A DNA stretch of 64,000 nt from Lepidurus packardi (GCA_023053545.1 JAKZAN010000007.1:1-64000); one strand, 5' to 3'. Positions 1 to 13,828 are shown, numbered from the stretch's first letter. Numbers and translations are program-made. Notes: generated from the letters alone by a model not told the origin.

Positions 1-3000
1 CGTTGAAATTTGCTTGTAATTTTACCTGAAATTTCCTTGAAATTTGCTTGTAATTTTACCTGAAATTTCCTCGAAATCTTATTGAAATTACACTGAAATT
101 TCATTGAAATTTCGTTGAAATATGCTTGTAATTTTACCTGAAATTTCAATGAAATTTCCTTGAAATTTGCTTGTAATTTTACCTGAAATTTCCTCGAAAT
201 CTTATTGAAATTTCCTTGAAATTTGCTTGTAATTTTACCTGAAATTTCCTTCAAATTTGCTTGTAATTTTGCCTGAAATTTCCTCGAAATCTTATTGAAA
301 TTACACCGAAATTTCATTGAAATTTCGTTGAAATATGCTTGTAATTTTACCTGAAATTTCCTCGTAATCTTATAGAAATTACACTGAAATTTCATTGAAA
401 TTTCGTTGAAATATGCTTGTAATTTTACCTGAAATTTTAATGAAATTTACTTGAAATTTGCTTGTAATTTTACCTGAAATTTCCTCAAAATCTTATTGAA
501 ATTACACTGAAATTTCATTGAAATTTCGTTGAAATTTATTTGAAATTTGCTTGTAATTTTACCTGAAATTTCCTCAAAATTTATTGAAATTACACTGAAA
601 TTTCATTGAAATTTCGTTGAAATATGCTTGTAATTTTACCTGAAATTTCAATTAAATTTCCTTGAAATTTGCTTGTAATTTTACCTGAAATTTACTCGAA
701 ATCTTATTGAAATTACACTGAAATTTCATTGAAATTTCGTTGAAATATGCTTGTAATTTTACCTGAAATTTCAATGAAATTTCCTTGAAATTTGCTTGTA
801 ATTTTACCTGAATTTTCCTCGAAATCTTATTGAAATTACACTGAAATTTCATTGAAATTTCGTTGAAATATGCTTGTAATTTTACCTGAAATTTCAATGA
901 AATTTCCTTGAAATTTGCTTGTAATTTTACCTGAAATTTCCTCGTAATCTTATTGAAATTACACTGAAATTTCATTGAAATTTCGTTGAAATATGCTTGT
1001 AATTTTACCTGAAATTTCAATGAAATTTCCTTGAAATTTGCTGGTAATTTTACCTGAAATTTCCTTCAAATTTGCTTGTAATTTTACCTGAAATTTCGTC
1101 GAAATCTTATTGAAATTACACAGAAATTTCATTGAAATTTCGTTGAAATATGCTTGTAATTTTACCTGAAATTTCAATGAAATTTCCTTGAAATTTGCTG
1201 GTAATTTTACCTGAAATTTCCTTCAAATTTGCTTGTAATTTTACCTGAAATTTCGTCGAAATCTTATTGAAATTATACAGAAATTTCATTGAAATTTCGT
1301 TGAAATATGCTTGTAATTTTACCTGAAATTTCAATGAAATTTCGTTGAAATTTGCTTGTAATTTTACCTGAAATTTCCTTGAAATTTGCCTGTAATTTTA
1401 CCTGAAATTTCCTCGAAATCTTATTGAAATTACACTGAAATTTCATTGAAATTTCGTTGAAATATGCTTGTAATTTTACCTGAAATTTCAATGAAATTTC
1501 CTTGAAATTTGCTTGTAATTTTACCTGAAATTTCCTCGAAATCTTATTGAAATTACACTGAAATTTCATTGAAACTTCGTTGAAATATGTTTGTAATTTT
1601 ACCTGAAATTTCCTCGAAATCTTATTGAAATTACACAGAAATTTCATTGAAATTTCGTTGAAATATGCTTGTAATTTTACCTGAAATTTCAATGAAATTT
1701 CCTTGAAATTTGCTTGTAATTTTACCTGAAATTTCCTTCAAATTTGCTTGTAATTTTGCCTGAAATTTCCTCGAAATCTTATTGAAATTACACTGAAATT
1801 TCATTGAAACTTCGTTGAAATATGTTTGTAATTTTACCTGAAATTTCCTCGAAATCTTATTGAAATTACACTGAAATTTCATTGAAATTTCGTTGAAATA
1901 TGCTTGTAATTTTACCTGAAATTTCAATGAAATTTCCTTGAAATTTGCTTGTAATTTTACCTGAAATTTCCTTCAAATTTGCTTGTAATTTTGCTGAAAT
2001 TTCCTCGAAATCTTATTGAAATTACACCGAAATTTCATTGAAATTTCGTTGAAATATGCTTGTAATTTTACCTGAAATTTCAATGAAATTTCATTAAAAT
2101 TTGCTTGTAATTTTACCTGAAATTTCCTTGAAATTTGCTTGTAATTTTACCTGAAATTTCCTCGAAATCTTATTGAAATTACACCGAAATTTCATTGAAA
2201 TTTCGTTGAAATATGCTTGTAATTTTACCTGAAATTTCAATGAAATTTCATTAAAATTTGCTTGTAATTTTACCTGAAATTTCCTTGAAATTTGCTTGTA
2301 ATTTTACCTGAAATTTCCTCGAAATCTTATTGAAATTACACTGAAATTTCATTGAAATTTCGTTGACATATGCTTGTAATTTTAAATGAAATTTCAATGA
2401 AATTTCGTTGAAATATGCTTGTAATTTTACCTGAAATTTCAATGAAATTTCCTTGAAATTTGCTTGTAATTTTACCTGAAATTTCCTTCAAATTTGCTTG
2501 TAATTTTACCTGAAATTTCGTCGAAATCTTATTGAAATTTCGTTGAAATTTGCTTGTAATTTTACCTGAAATTTCCTTGAAATTTGCTTGTAATTTTACC
2601 TGAAATTTCCTCGAAATCTTATTGAAATTACACTGAAATTTCATTGAAATTTCGTTGAAATATGCTTGTAATTTTACCTGAAATTTCAATGAAATTTCCT
2701 TGAAATTTGCTTGTAATTTTACCTGAAATTTCCTCGAAATCTTATTGAAATTACACTGAAATTTCATTGTAACTTCGTTGAAATATGTTTGTAATTTTAC
2801 CTTAAATTTCCTCGAAATCTTATTGAAATTTCCTTGAAATTTGCTTGTAATTTTACCTGAAATTTCCTTCAAATTTGCTTGTAATTTTGCTGAAATTTCC
2901 TCGAAATCTTATTGAAATTACACCGAAATTTCACTGAAATTTCGTTGAAATATGCTTGTAATTTTACCTGAAATTTCAATGAAATTTCATTAAAATTTGC

Positions 3001-6000
3001 TTGTAATTTTACCTGAAATTTCCTTGAAATTTGCTTGTAATTTTACCTGAAATTTCCTCGAAATCTTATTGAAATTACACTGAAATTTCATTGAAATTTC
3101 GTTGACATATGCTTGTAATTTTAAATGAAATTTCAATGAAATTTCGTTGAAATATGCTTGTAATTTTACCTGAAATTTCAATGAAATTTCCTTGAAATTT
3201 GCTTGTAATTTTACCTGAAATTTCCTTCAAATTTGCTTGTAATTTTACCTGAAATTTCGTCGAAATCTTATTGAAATTTCGTTGAAATTTGCTTGTAATT
3301 TTACCTGAAATTTCCTTGAAATTTGCTTGTAATTTTACCTGAAATTTCCTCGAAATCTTATTGAAATTACACTGAAATTTCATTGAAATTTCGTTGAAAT
3401 ATGCTTGTAATTTTACCTGAAATTTCAATGAAATTTCCTTGAAATTTGCTTGTAATTTTACCTGAAATTTCCTCGAAATCTTATTGAAATAACACTGAAA
3501 TTTCATTGTAACTTCGTTGAAATATGTTTGTAATTTTACCTGAAATTTCCTCGAAATCTTATTGAAATTTCCTTGAAATTTGCTTGTAATTTTACCTGAA
3601 ATTTCCTTCAAATTTGCTTGTAATTTTGCCTGAAATTTCCTCGAAATCTTATTGAAATTACACCGAAATTTCATTGAAATTTCGTTGAAATATGCTTGTT
3701 ATTTTACTTGAAATTTCCTCGTAATCTTATAGAAATTACACTGAAATTTCATTGAAATTTCGTTGAAATATGCTTGTAATTTTACCTGAAATTTTAATGA
3801 AATTTACTTGAAATTTGCTTGTAATTTTACCTGAAATTTCCTCAAAATCTTATTGAAATTACACTGAAATTTCATTGAAATTTCGTTGAAATTTACTTGA
3901 AATTTGCTTGTAATTTTACCTGAAATTTCCTCAAAATCTTATTGAAATTACACTGAAATTTCATTGAAATTTCGTTGAAATATGCTTGTAATTTTACCTG
4001 AAATTTCAATTAAATTTCCTTGAAATTTGCTTGTAATTTTACCTGAAATTTCCTCGAAATCTTATTGAAATTACACTGAAATTTCATTGAAATTTCGTTG
4101 AAATATGCTTGTAATTTTACCTGAAATTTCAATGAAATTTCGTTGAAATATGCTTGTAATTTTACCTGAAATTTCAATGAAATTTCCTTGAAATTTGCTT
4201 GTAATTTTACCTGAAATTTCCTTCAAATTTGCTTGTAATTTTGCTGAAATTTCCTCGAAATCTTATTGAAATTACACCGAAATTTCATAGAAAATTTCGT
4301 TGAAATATGCTTGTAATTTTACCTGAAATTTCAATGAAATTTCATTAAAATTTGCTTGTAATTTTACCTGAAATTTCCTTGAAATTTGCTTGTAATTTTA
4401 CCTGAAATTTCCTCGAAATCTTATTGAAATTTCCTTGAAATTTGCTTGTAATTTTACCTGAAATTTCCTTCAAATTTGCTTGTAATTTTGCTGAAATTTC
4501 CTCGAAATCTTATTGAAATTACACCGAAATTTCATTGAAATTTCGTTGAAATATGCTAGTAATTTTACCTGAAATTTCAATGAAATTTCATTAAAATTTG
4601 CTTGTAATTTTACCTGAAATTTCCTTGAAATTTGCTTGTAATTTTACCTGAAATTTCCTCGAAATCTTATTGAAATTACACTGAAATTTCATTGAAATTT
4701 CGTTGACATATGCTTGTAATTTTAAATGAAATTTCAATGAAATTTCGTTGAAATATGCTTGTAATTTTACCTGAAATTTCAATGAAATTTCCTTGAAATT
4801 TGCTTGTAATTTTACCTGAAATTTCCTTCAAATTTGCTTGTAATTTTACCTGAAATTTCGTCGAAATCTTATTGAAATTTCGTTGAAATTTGCTTGTAAT
4901 TTTACCTGAAATTTCCTTGAAATTTGCTTGTAATTTTACCTGAAATTTCCTCGAAATCTTATTGAAATTACACTGAAATTTCATTGAAATTTCGTTGAAA
5001 TATGCTTGTAATTTTACCTGAAATTTCAATGAAATTTCCTTGAAATTTGCTTGTAATTTTACCTGAAATTTCCTCGAAATCTTATTGAAATTACACTGAA
5101 ATTTCATTGTAACTTCGTTGAAATATGTTTGTAATTTTACCTGAAATTTCCTCGAAATCTTATTGAAATTTCCTTGAAATTTGCTTGTAATTTTACCTGA
5201 AATTTCCTTCAAATTTGCTTGTAATTTTGCCTGAAATTTCCTCGAAATCTTATTGAAATTACACCGAAATTTCATTGAAATTTCGTTGAAATATGCTTGT
5301 TATTTTACTTGAAATTTCCTCGTAATCTTATAGAAATTACACTGAAATTTCATTGAAATTTCGTTGAAATATGCTTGTAATTTTACCTGAAATTTTAATG
5401 AAATTTACTTGAAATTTGCTTGTAATTTTACCTGAAATTTCCTCAAAATCTTATTGAAATTACACTGAAATTTCATTGAAATTTCGTTGAAATTTACTTG
5501 AAATTTGCTTGTAATTTTACCTGAAATTTCCTCAAAATCTTATTGAAATTACACTGAAATTTCATTGAAATTTCGTTGAAATATGCTTGTAATTTTACCT
5601 GAAATTTCAATTAAATTTCCTTGAAATTTGCTTGTAATTTTACCTGAAATTTCCTCGAAATCTTATTGAAATTACACTGAAATTTCATTGAAATTTCGTT
5701 GAAATATGCTTGTAATTTTACCTGAAATTTCAATGAAATTTCGTTGAAATATGCTTGTAATTTTACCTGAAATTTCAATGAAATTTCCTTGAAATTTGCT
5801 TGTAATTTTACCTGAAATTTCCTTCAAATTTGCTTGTAATTTTGCTGAAATTTCCTCGAAATCTTATTGAAATTACACCGAAATTTCATAGAAAATTTCG
5901 TTGAAATATGCTTGTAATTTTACCTGAAATTTCAATGAAATTTCATTAAAATTTGCTTGTAATTTTACCTGAAATTTCCTTGAAATTTGCTTGTAATTTT

Positions 6001-6512
6001 ACCTGAAATTTCCTCGAAATCTTATTGAAATTACACTGAAATTTCATTGAAATTTCGTTGACATATGCTTGTAATTTTAAATGAAATTTCATTGAAATTT
6101 CGTTGAAATATGCTTGTAATTTTACCTGAAATTTCAATGAAATTTCATTGAAATTTGCTTGTAATTTTACCTGAAATTTCCTCGAAATCTTATTGAAATT
6201 TCGTTGAAATTTGCTTGTAATTTTACCTGAAATTTCCTTGAAATTTGCTTGTAATTTTACCTGAAATTTCCTTCAAATTTGCTTGTAATTTTGCCTGAAA
6301 TTTCCTCGAAATCTTATTGAAATTACACCGAAATTTCATTGAAATTTCGTTGAAATATGCTTGTAATTTTACCTGAAATTTCCTCGTAATCTTATAGAAA
6401 TTACACTGAAATTTCATTGAAATTTCGTTGAAATATGCTTGAAATTTTACTGAAATTTCAATGAAATTTCCTTGAAATTTGCTTGTAATTTTACCTGAAA
6501 TTTCCTCGAAAT
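1..6512. repeat. Satellite block 1 (123-bp monomer built of 11-bp words)
   Basis: This is a tandem array that runs off the left edge of the window. The basic word is TGAAATTTCNT (11 bp), with variants such as TGAAATATGCT, CGAAATCTTAT, TGAAATTACAC and the 12-bp TGTAATTTTACC. The commonest monomer is 123 bp: nine 11-bp words plus two 12-bp words. Many monomers here lack or duplicate a 33- or 45-bp module, so the block is irregular. Variants common in this block include CTTCAAATTTGC, a shortened TTTTGCTGAAA and CTCGTAATCTTATAG. GC is about 25%, with roughly two CpGs per monomer. I see no gene in it; minus-strand open frames are a by-product of unit length. Confidence 0.97.
2830..6030. repeat. 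Tandem higher-order duplication, 1601-bp period
   Basis: Two consecutive copies of a satellite segment are offset by 1601 bp. Matching landmarks include a run with a shortened TTTTGCTGAAA word near 2887 and 4488, a GTTGACATATGC variant near 3103 and 4704, CTCGTAATCTTATAG near 3717 and 5318, and CATAGAAAATTTCG near 4286 and 5887. The first copy differs from the second at a few single bases. The endpoints are approximate because the flanks are the same satellite. Confidence 0.8.
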
Positions 6513-6518
6513 CTTATT
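6513..6518. repeat. Target site duplication of LINE fragment (left copy)
   Basis: CTTATT directly left of the LINE tail. The same hexamer is found at 7005-7010 on the other side. Merging the two restores the normal satellite phase GAAATCTTATTGAAAT. Confidence 0.7.
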
Positions 6519-7004
6519 ATTATTATTATTTATTGCAACATATAAGGCTTTATAAAGCCTCTTTGTAACTATTTATCTCTACGAAATTGTAACGGGTCAA
6601 ACATTTTTGAGCCAAAATGCTCATCTAGTGATTTTTTAAATGTCTGTGAGGAGGAGGATTCGATCACTTTTTCTGGTAGGCTATTCCATTCATCTACGAT
6701 TCGGTTTTGGAAGGTCCAGCGGCCTACATCTTTGAGGAATCGTTCTGTCTTAAGTTTTAGGATATGGCCACGACAATTGCTTTGGTTGAAGCACAATATT
6801 TGTTCGGCGGACACATTTTCATAATAGGCGTGACACAATTTAAACGCTTCTATCAGGTCACCCCGTAGAAACCTATATGCCAGAGTTGGCAGGTTCAAGG
6901 CTTTGAGTCTATCTGTATAGGAGAGGTGACGAAGATTTCCAGGAAATTTGGTTATTCTCCTTTGAACTTTTTCTAGGGCTTCTAGGTCCCTGTTGAAGAA
7001 CGGG
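6519..7004 (-). mobile_element. 5'-truncated CR1/L2-like LINE 3' fragment
   Basis: A 486-bp non-satellite insertion on the minus strand. It carries the C-terminal end of a non-LTR retrotransposon ORF, a short 3' UTR of about 50 bp and a terminal (TAA)n-type tail (plus strand about 6519-6535). The 3' UTR contains a perfect 16-bp palindrome, AGGCTTTATAAAGCCT (6545-6560), a candidate stem-loop of the kind at CR1/L2 3' ends. The insertion is bounded by CTTATT at 6513-6518 and 7005-7010, read as a 6-bp target duplication inside the satellite. Truncation of the 5' end is typical of target-primed reverse transcription. The clade assignment is by protein style and tail type and is moderate. Confidence 0.8.
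6569..7004 (-). pseudogene. LINE reverse transcriptase C-terminal fragment
   Basis: The frame encodes about 145 residues of the region downstream of the reverse transcriptase palm and thumb of CR1/L2-type LINEs. Typical signatures are LEKVQRRITKF, LSYTDRLKALNLPTLAYR, RFLRGDLIEAFKL and, near the end, WNSLPEKVIESSS. It ends at a natural stop at 6569-6571, about 50 bp before the TAA tail, so the 3' end of the parent gene is complete. All catalytic motifs (the palm FADD or YADD box) lie upstream of the truncation and are absent, so it cannot encode an active enzyme. The frame happens to stay open into the adjacent satellite up to 7210, but that extension is fortuitous. The strand is opposite to the other LINE relics in the window, and the protein is of a different family. 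Confidence 0.8.
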
Positions 7005-7010
7005 CTTATT

Positions 7011-10000
7011 GAAATTTCCTTGAAATTTGCTTGTAATTTTACCTGAATTTTCCTCGAAATCTTATTGAAATTACACTGAAATTTCATTGAAATTTCGTTG
7101 AAATATGCTTGTAATTTTACCTGAAATTTCAATGAAATTTCCTTGAAATTTGCTTGTAATTTTACCTGAAATTTCCTCGAAATCTTATTGAAATTACACT
7201 GAAATTTCATTGAAATTTCGTTGAAATTTACTTGAAATTTGCTTGTAATTTTACCTGAAATTTCCTCAAAATCTTATTGAAATTACACTGAAATTTCATT
7301 GAAATTTCGTTGAAATATGCTTGTAATTTTACCTGAAATTTCAATTAAATTTCCTTGAAATTTGCTTGTAATTTTACCTGAAATTTCCTCGAAATCTTAT
7401 TGAAATTACACTGAAATTTCATTGAAATTTCGTTGAAATATGCTTGTAATTTTACCTGAAATTTCAATGAAATTTCATTGAAATATGCTTGTAATTTTAC
7501 CTGAAATTTCAATGAAATTTCCATGAAATTTGCTTGTAATTTTACCTGAAATTTCCTTCAAATTTGCTTGTAATTTTGCTGAAATTTCCTCGAAATCTTA
7601 TTGAAATTACACCGAAATTTCATTGAAATTTCGTTGAAATATGCTTGTAATTTTACCTGAAATTTCAATGAAATTTCATTAAAATTTGCTTGTAATTTTA
7701 CCTGAAATTTCCTTGAAATTTGCTTGTAATTTTACCTGAAATTTCCTCGAAATCTTATTGAAATTACACTGAAATTTCATTGAAATTTCGTTGACATATG
7801 CTTGTAATTTTAAATGAAATTTCATTGAAATTTCGTTGAAATATGCTTGTAATTTTACCTGAAATTTCAATGAAATTTCCTTGAAATTTGCTTGTAATTT
7901 TACCTGAAATTTCCTTCAAATTTGCTTGTAATTTTACCTGAAATTTCGTCGAAATCTTATTGAAATTTCGTTGAAATTTGCTCGTAATTTTACCTGAAAT
8001 TTCCTTGAAATTTGCTTGTAATTTTACCTGAAATTTCCTCGAAATCTTATTGAAATTACACTGAAATTTCATTGAAATTTCGTTGAAATATGCTTGTAAT
8101 TTTACCTGAAATTTCAATGAAATTTCCTTCAAATTTGCTTGTTATTTTGCCTGAAATTTCCTCGAAATCTTATTGAAATTACACCGAAATTTCATTGAAA
8201 TTTCGTTGAAATATGCTTGTAATTTTATCTGAAATTTCCTCGTAATCTTATAGAAATTACACTGAAATTTCATTGAAATTTCGTTGAAATATGCTTGTAA
8301 TTTTACCTGAAATTTCAATGAAATTTACTTGAAATTTGCTTGTAATTTTACCTGAAATTTCCTCAAAATCTTATTGAAATTACACTGAAGTTTCATTGAA
8401 ATTTCGTTGAAATATGCTTGTAATTTTACCTGAAATTTCAATGAAATTTCCTTGAAATTTGCTTGTAATTTTACCTGAAATTTCCTTCAAATTTGCCTGT
8501 AATTTTACTTGAAATTTCCTCGAAATCTTATTGAAATTACACCGAAATTTCATTGAAATTTCGTTGAAATATGCTTGTAATTTTACCTGAAATTTCAATG
8601 AAATTTCGTTAAAATGTGCTTGTAATTTTACCTGAATTTTCCTTGAAATTTGCTTGTAATTTTACCTGAAATTTCCCCTAAATCTTATTGAAATTACACT
8701 GAAATTTCATTGAAATTTCGTTGAAATTTGCTTGTAATTTTACCTGAAATTTCCTCGTAATCTTATAGAAATTACACTGAAATTTCTTTGAAATTCCGTT
8801 GAAATATGCTTGAAATTTTACCTGAAATTTCAATGAAATTTACTTGAAATTTGCTTGTAATTTTACCTGAAATTTCCTCAAAATCTTATTGAAATTACAC
8901 TGAAATTTCATTGAAATTTCGTTGAAATATGCTTGTAATTTTACCTGAAATTTCAATGAAATTTCGTTGAAATATGCTTGTAATTTTACCTGAAATTTCC
9001 TCGAAATCTTATTGAAATTACACTGAAATTTCATTGAAACTTCGTTGAAATATGCTTGTAATTTTACCTGAAATTTCCTCGAAATTTCATTGAAATATGC
9101 TTGTAATTTTACCTAAAATTTCAATGAAATTTCCTTGAAATTTGCTTGTAATTTTACCTGAAATTTCCTTCAAATTTGCATGTAATTTTACCTGAATTTC
9201 CTCGAAATCTTATTGAAATTACACCGAAATTTCATTGAAATTTCGTTGAAATATGCTTGTAATTTTACCCGAAATTTCCTCGAAATCTTATTGAAATTAC
9301 ACTGAAATTTCATTGAAATTTCGTTGAAATATGCTTGTAATTTTACCCGAAATTTCATTGAAATTTCCTTGAAATTTGCTTGTAATTTTACCCGAAATTT
9401 CCTCGAAATCTTATTGAAATTACACTGAAATTTCTTTGAAATTTCGTTGAAATATGCTTGTAATTTTACCTGAAATTTCAATGAAATTTCGTTGAAATAT
9501 GCATGTAATTTTACCTGAAATTTCAATGAAATTTCCTTGAAATTTGCTTGTAATTTTACCTGAAATTTCCTTCAAATTTGCTTGTAATTTTGCTGAAATT
9601 TCCTCGAAATCTCATTGAAATTACACCGAAATTTCATTGAAATTTCGTTGAAATATGCTTGTAATTTTACCTGAAATTTCAATGAAATTTCGTTGAAATA
9701 TGCTTGTAATTTTACCTGAAATTTCAATGAAATTTCCTTGAAATTTGCTTGTAATTTTACCTGAAATTTCCTTCAAATTTGCTTGTAATTTTGCTGAAAT
9801 TTCCTCGAAATCTTATTGAAATTACACCGAAATTTCATTGAAATTTCGTTGAAATATGCTTGTAATTTTACCTGAAATTTCAATGAAATTTCGTTAAAAT
9901 TTGCTTTTAATTTTACCTGAAATTTCCTTGAAATTTGCTTGTAATTTTACCTGAAATTTCCTCGAAATCTTATTGAAATTACACTGAAATTTCATTGAAA

Positions 10001-13000
10001 TTTCGTTGAAATATGCTTGTAATTTTACACGAAATTTCCTCGAAATCTTATTGAAATTACAATGAAATTTCATTGAAATTTCGTTGAAATATGCTTGTAA
10101 TTTTACCTGAAATTTCAATGAAATTTCGTTGAAATATGCTTGTAATTTTACCTGAAATTTCAATGAAATTTCCTTGAAATTTGCTTGTAATCTTACCTGA
10201 AATTTACTTCAAATTTGCTTGTAATTTTACCTGAAATTTCCTCGAAATCTTTGTGAAATTACACCGAAATTTCATTGAAATTTCGTTGAAATATGCTTGT
10301 AATTTTACCTGAAATTTCCTCGTAATCTTATAGAAATTAAACTGAAATTTCTTTGAAATTTCGTTGTAATATGCTTGTAATTTTACCTGAAATTTCAATG
10401 AAATTTCCTTGAAATTTGCTTGTAATTTTACACGAAATTTCCTCGAAATCTTGTTGAAATTACAATGAAATTTCATTGAAATTTCGTTGAAATATGCTTG
10501 TAATCTTACCTGAAATTTACTTCAAATTTGCTTGTAATTTTACCTGAAATTTCCTCGAAATCTTATTGAAATTACACCGAAATTTCATTGAAATTTCGTT
10601 AAAATATGCTTGTAATTTTACCTGAAAATTCAATGAAATTTACTTGAAATTTGCTTGTATTTTTACCTGAAATTTCCTCAAAATCTTATTGAAATTACAC
10701 CGAAATTTCACTGAAATTTCGTTGAAATATGCTTGTAATTTTGCCTGAAATTTCCTCGTAATCTTATAGAAATTAAACTGAAATTTCTTTGAAATTTCGT
10801 TGTAATATGCTTGTAATTTTACCTGAAATTTCAATGAAATTTACTTGAAATTTGCTTGTAATTTTACCTGAAATTTCCTCAAAATCTTATTGAAATTACA
10901 CTGAAATTTCATTGAAATTTCGTTGAAATATGCTTGTAATTTTACCTGAAATTTCAATGAAATTTCCTTGAAATTTGCTTGTTATTTTACCTGAAATTTC
11001 CTTCAAATTTGCTTGTAATTTTGCCTGAAACTTCCTCGAAATCTTATTGAAATTACACCGAAATTTCATTGAAATTTCGTTGAAATATGCTTGTAATTTT
11101 AACTGAAATTTCCTCGTAATCTTATAGAAATTACACTGACATTTCATTGAAATTTCGTTGAAATATGCTTGTAATTTTACCTGAAATTTCAATGAAATTT
11201 ACTTGAAATTTGCTTGTAATTTTACCTGAAATTTCCTCAAAATCTTATTGAAATTACACTGAAATTTCAATGAAATTTCCTTGAAATTTGCTTGTAATTT
11301 TACCTGAAATTTCCTCGAAATTTCATTGAAATTTCGTTGAAATATGCTTGTAATTTTACCTGAAAATTCAATGAAATTTACTTGAAATTTGCTTGTTATT
11401 TTACCTGAAATTTCCTTCAAATTTGCTTGTAATTTTGCCTGAAACTTCCTCGAAATCTTATTGAAATTACACCGAAATTTCATTAAAATTTCGTTGAAAT
11501 ATGCTTGTAATTTTAACTGAAATTTCCTCGTAATCTTATAGAAATTACACTGACATTTCATTGAAATTTCGTTGAAATATGCTTGTAATTTTACCTGAAA
11601 ATTCAATGAAATTTACTTGAAATTTGCTTGTAATTTTACCTGAAATTTCCTCAAAATCTTATTGAAATTACACCGAAATTTCATTGAAATTTCGTTGAAA
11701 TATGCTTGTAATTTTACCTGAAATTTCCTCGTAATCTTATAGAAATTAAACTGAAATTTCTTTGAAATTTCGTTGTAATATGCTTGTAATTTTACCTGAA
11801 ATTTCAATGAAATTTCCTTGAAATTTGCTTGTAATTTTACCTGAAATTTCCTCGAAATCTTATTGAAATTACACTGAAGTTTCATTGAAATTTCGTTGAA
11901 ATATGCTTGTAATTTTGCCTGAAATTTCATTGAAATTTCGTTGAAATATGCTTGTAATTTTACCTGAAACTTCAATGAAATTTCCTTGAAATTTCCTTGT
12001 AATTTTACCTGAAATTTCCTTGAAATTTCCTTGAAATTTGCTTGTAATTTTACCTGAAATTTCCTCGAAATCTTATTGAAATTACACTGAAATTTCATTG
12101 AAATTTCTTTGAAATATACTTGTAATTTTACCTGAAATTTCAATGAAATTTCCTTGAAATTTCCTTGTAATTTTACCTGAAATTTCCTTGAAATTTCCTT
12201 GAAATTTGCTTGTAATTTTACCTGAAATTTCCTCGAAATCTTATTGAAATTACACTGAAATTTCATTGAAATTTCGTTCAAATATTCTTGTAATTTTACC
12301 TGAAATTTCAATGAAATTTCCTTGAAATTTCCTTGTAATTTTACCTGAAATTTCCTTCAAATTTGCTTGTAATTTTACCTGAAATTTCCTCAAAATCTTA
12401 TTGAAATTACACTGAAATTTCAATGAAATTTCCTTGAAATTTGCTTGTAATTTTACCTGAAATTTCCTCGAAATTTCATTGAAATTTCGTTGAAATATGC
12501 TTGTAATTTTACCTGAAAATTCAATGAAATTTACTTGAAATTTGCTTGTTATTTTACCTGAAATTTCCTTCAAATTTGCTTGTAATTTTGCCTGAAACTT
12601 CCTCGAAATCTTATTGAAATTACACCGAAATTTCATTAAAATTTCGTTGAAATATGCTTGTAATTTTAACTGAAATTTCCTCGTAATCTTATAGAAATTA
12701 CACTGACATTTCATTGAAATTTCGTTGAAATATGCTTGTAATTTTACCTGAAAATTCAATGAAATTTACTTGAAATTTGCTTGTAATTTTACCTGAAATT
12801 TCCTCAAAATCTTATTGAAATTACACCGAAATTTCATTGAAATTTCGTTGAAATATGCTTGTAATTTTACCTGAAATTTCCTCGTAATCTTATAGAAATT
12901 AAACTGAAATTTCTTTGAAATTTCGTTGTAATATGCTTGTAATTTTACCTGAAATTTCCTCGAAATCTTATTGAAATTACACTGAAGTTTCATTGAAATT

Positions 13001-13505
13001 TCGTTGAAATATGCTTGTAATTTTGCCTGAAATTTCATTGAAATTTCGTTGAAATATGCTTGTAATTTTACCTGAAACTTCAATGAAATTTCCTTGAAAT
13101 TTCCTTGTAATTTTACCTGAAATTTCCTTGAAATTTCCTTGAAATTTGCTTGTAATTTTACCTGAAATTTCCTCGAAATCTTATTGAAATTACACTGAAA
13201 TTTCATTGAAATTTCTTTGAAATATACTTGTAATTTTACCTGAAATTTCAATGAAATTTCCTTGAAATTTCCTTGTAATTTTACCTGAAATTTCCTTGAA
13301 ATTTCCTTGAAATTTGCTTGTAATTTTACCTGAAATTTCCTCGAAATCTTATTGAAATTACACTGAAATTTCATTGAAATTTCGTTCAAATATTCTTGTA
13401 ATTTTACCTGAAATTTCAATGAAATTTCCTTGAAATTTCCTTGTAATTTTACCTGAAATTTCCTTCAAATTTGCTTGTAATTTTACCTGAAATTTCCTCG
13501 AAATC
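7011..13505. repeat. Satellite block 2
   Basis: The same 11-bp-word and 123-bp-monomer satellite as block 1, continuous with it apart from the LINE insertion. Module order is irregular. From about 11.2 kb on, words such as CTTCAAATTTGC, TGACATTTCAT and GTTGTAATATGC recur. The block ends exactly at the 5' LTR of the gypsy element. I see no gene. Confidence 0.97.
11200..13500. repeat. Tandem higher-order duplication, 1153-bp period, second copy shorter by 45 bp
   Basis: A segment beginning near 11.2 kb recurs 1153 bp downstream. For example, TGACATTTCAT near 11550 recurs near 12703, and ACTTGAAATTTGCTTG near 11614 recurs near 12767. Further along, the offset falls to 1108 bp (the GTTCAAATATTCTTG variant near 12282 and 13381-13395). 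The second copy has therefore lost exactly one 45-bp module. Confidence 0.75.
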
Positions 13506-13729
13506 TGTAATGACTTGTGTTTCAGTATTTAATATGACCCTTGTACCTGAGTGATACCAACATTGCCAATCGCGGTACCTGACCTTGGAGCAGGATTGCG
13601 AATAAAAGATAACAAGTAGAGAGAGCTAAGGAGAAAGGAGGTCCAACATAGCGTGTGAATTTACCTGAGCATTATCCATAATACAAGCATCCATCGGCAA
13701 TCAAAACCTGTGTAGTTAGCTCCATCACA
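13506..13729 (+). repeat. 5' LTR of the gypsy element (224 bp)
   Basis: Starts TGTAATGACTTG and ends TCCATCACA. It contains AATAAA at 13601-13606, a possible polyadenylation signal or TATA-like element. It matches the 3' LTR except at 13662. No other promoter element is clear. Confidence 0.95.
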
Positions 13730-13735
13730 TAAATC

Positions 13736-13752
13736 TGGCGACGAGGATAGTG
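13736..13752 (+). other. Primer-binding site
   Basis: TGGCGACGAGGATAGTG, starting 6 nt after the LTR. The first 11 bases are complementary to a tRNA 3' end reading CTCGTCGCCA, as in animal tRNA-Ser(GCU). The identical 17-mer occurs in the second gypsy element at 55201-55217. The primer identity is inferred from memory of tRNA sequences. Confidence 0.8.
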
Positions 13753-13828
13753 AAAAAATAACCACGCTTGCACTGCAAAAGCAAATACCAACCTGCCAAT
13801 AAGCACGAACACGGCAAGCGGTTAGAAG

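Noticed and set aside
6569..7210. A 213-residue minus-strand frame joining satellite peptide to LINE protein
   Set aside because: The join is the truncation point of the LINE insertion. The satellite part is chance in-frame sequence.
13736..13752. tRNA gene near the primer-binding sites
   Set aside because: Only the complement of a tRNA 3' end is present; no cloverleaf or A/B boxes.
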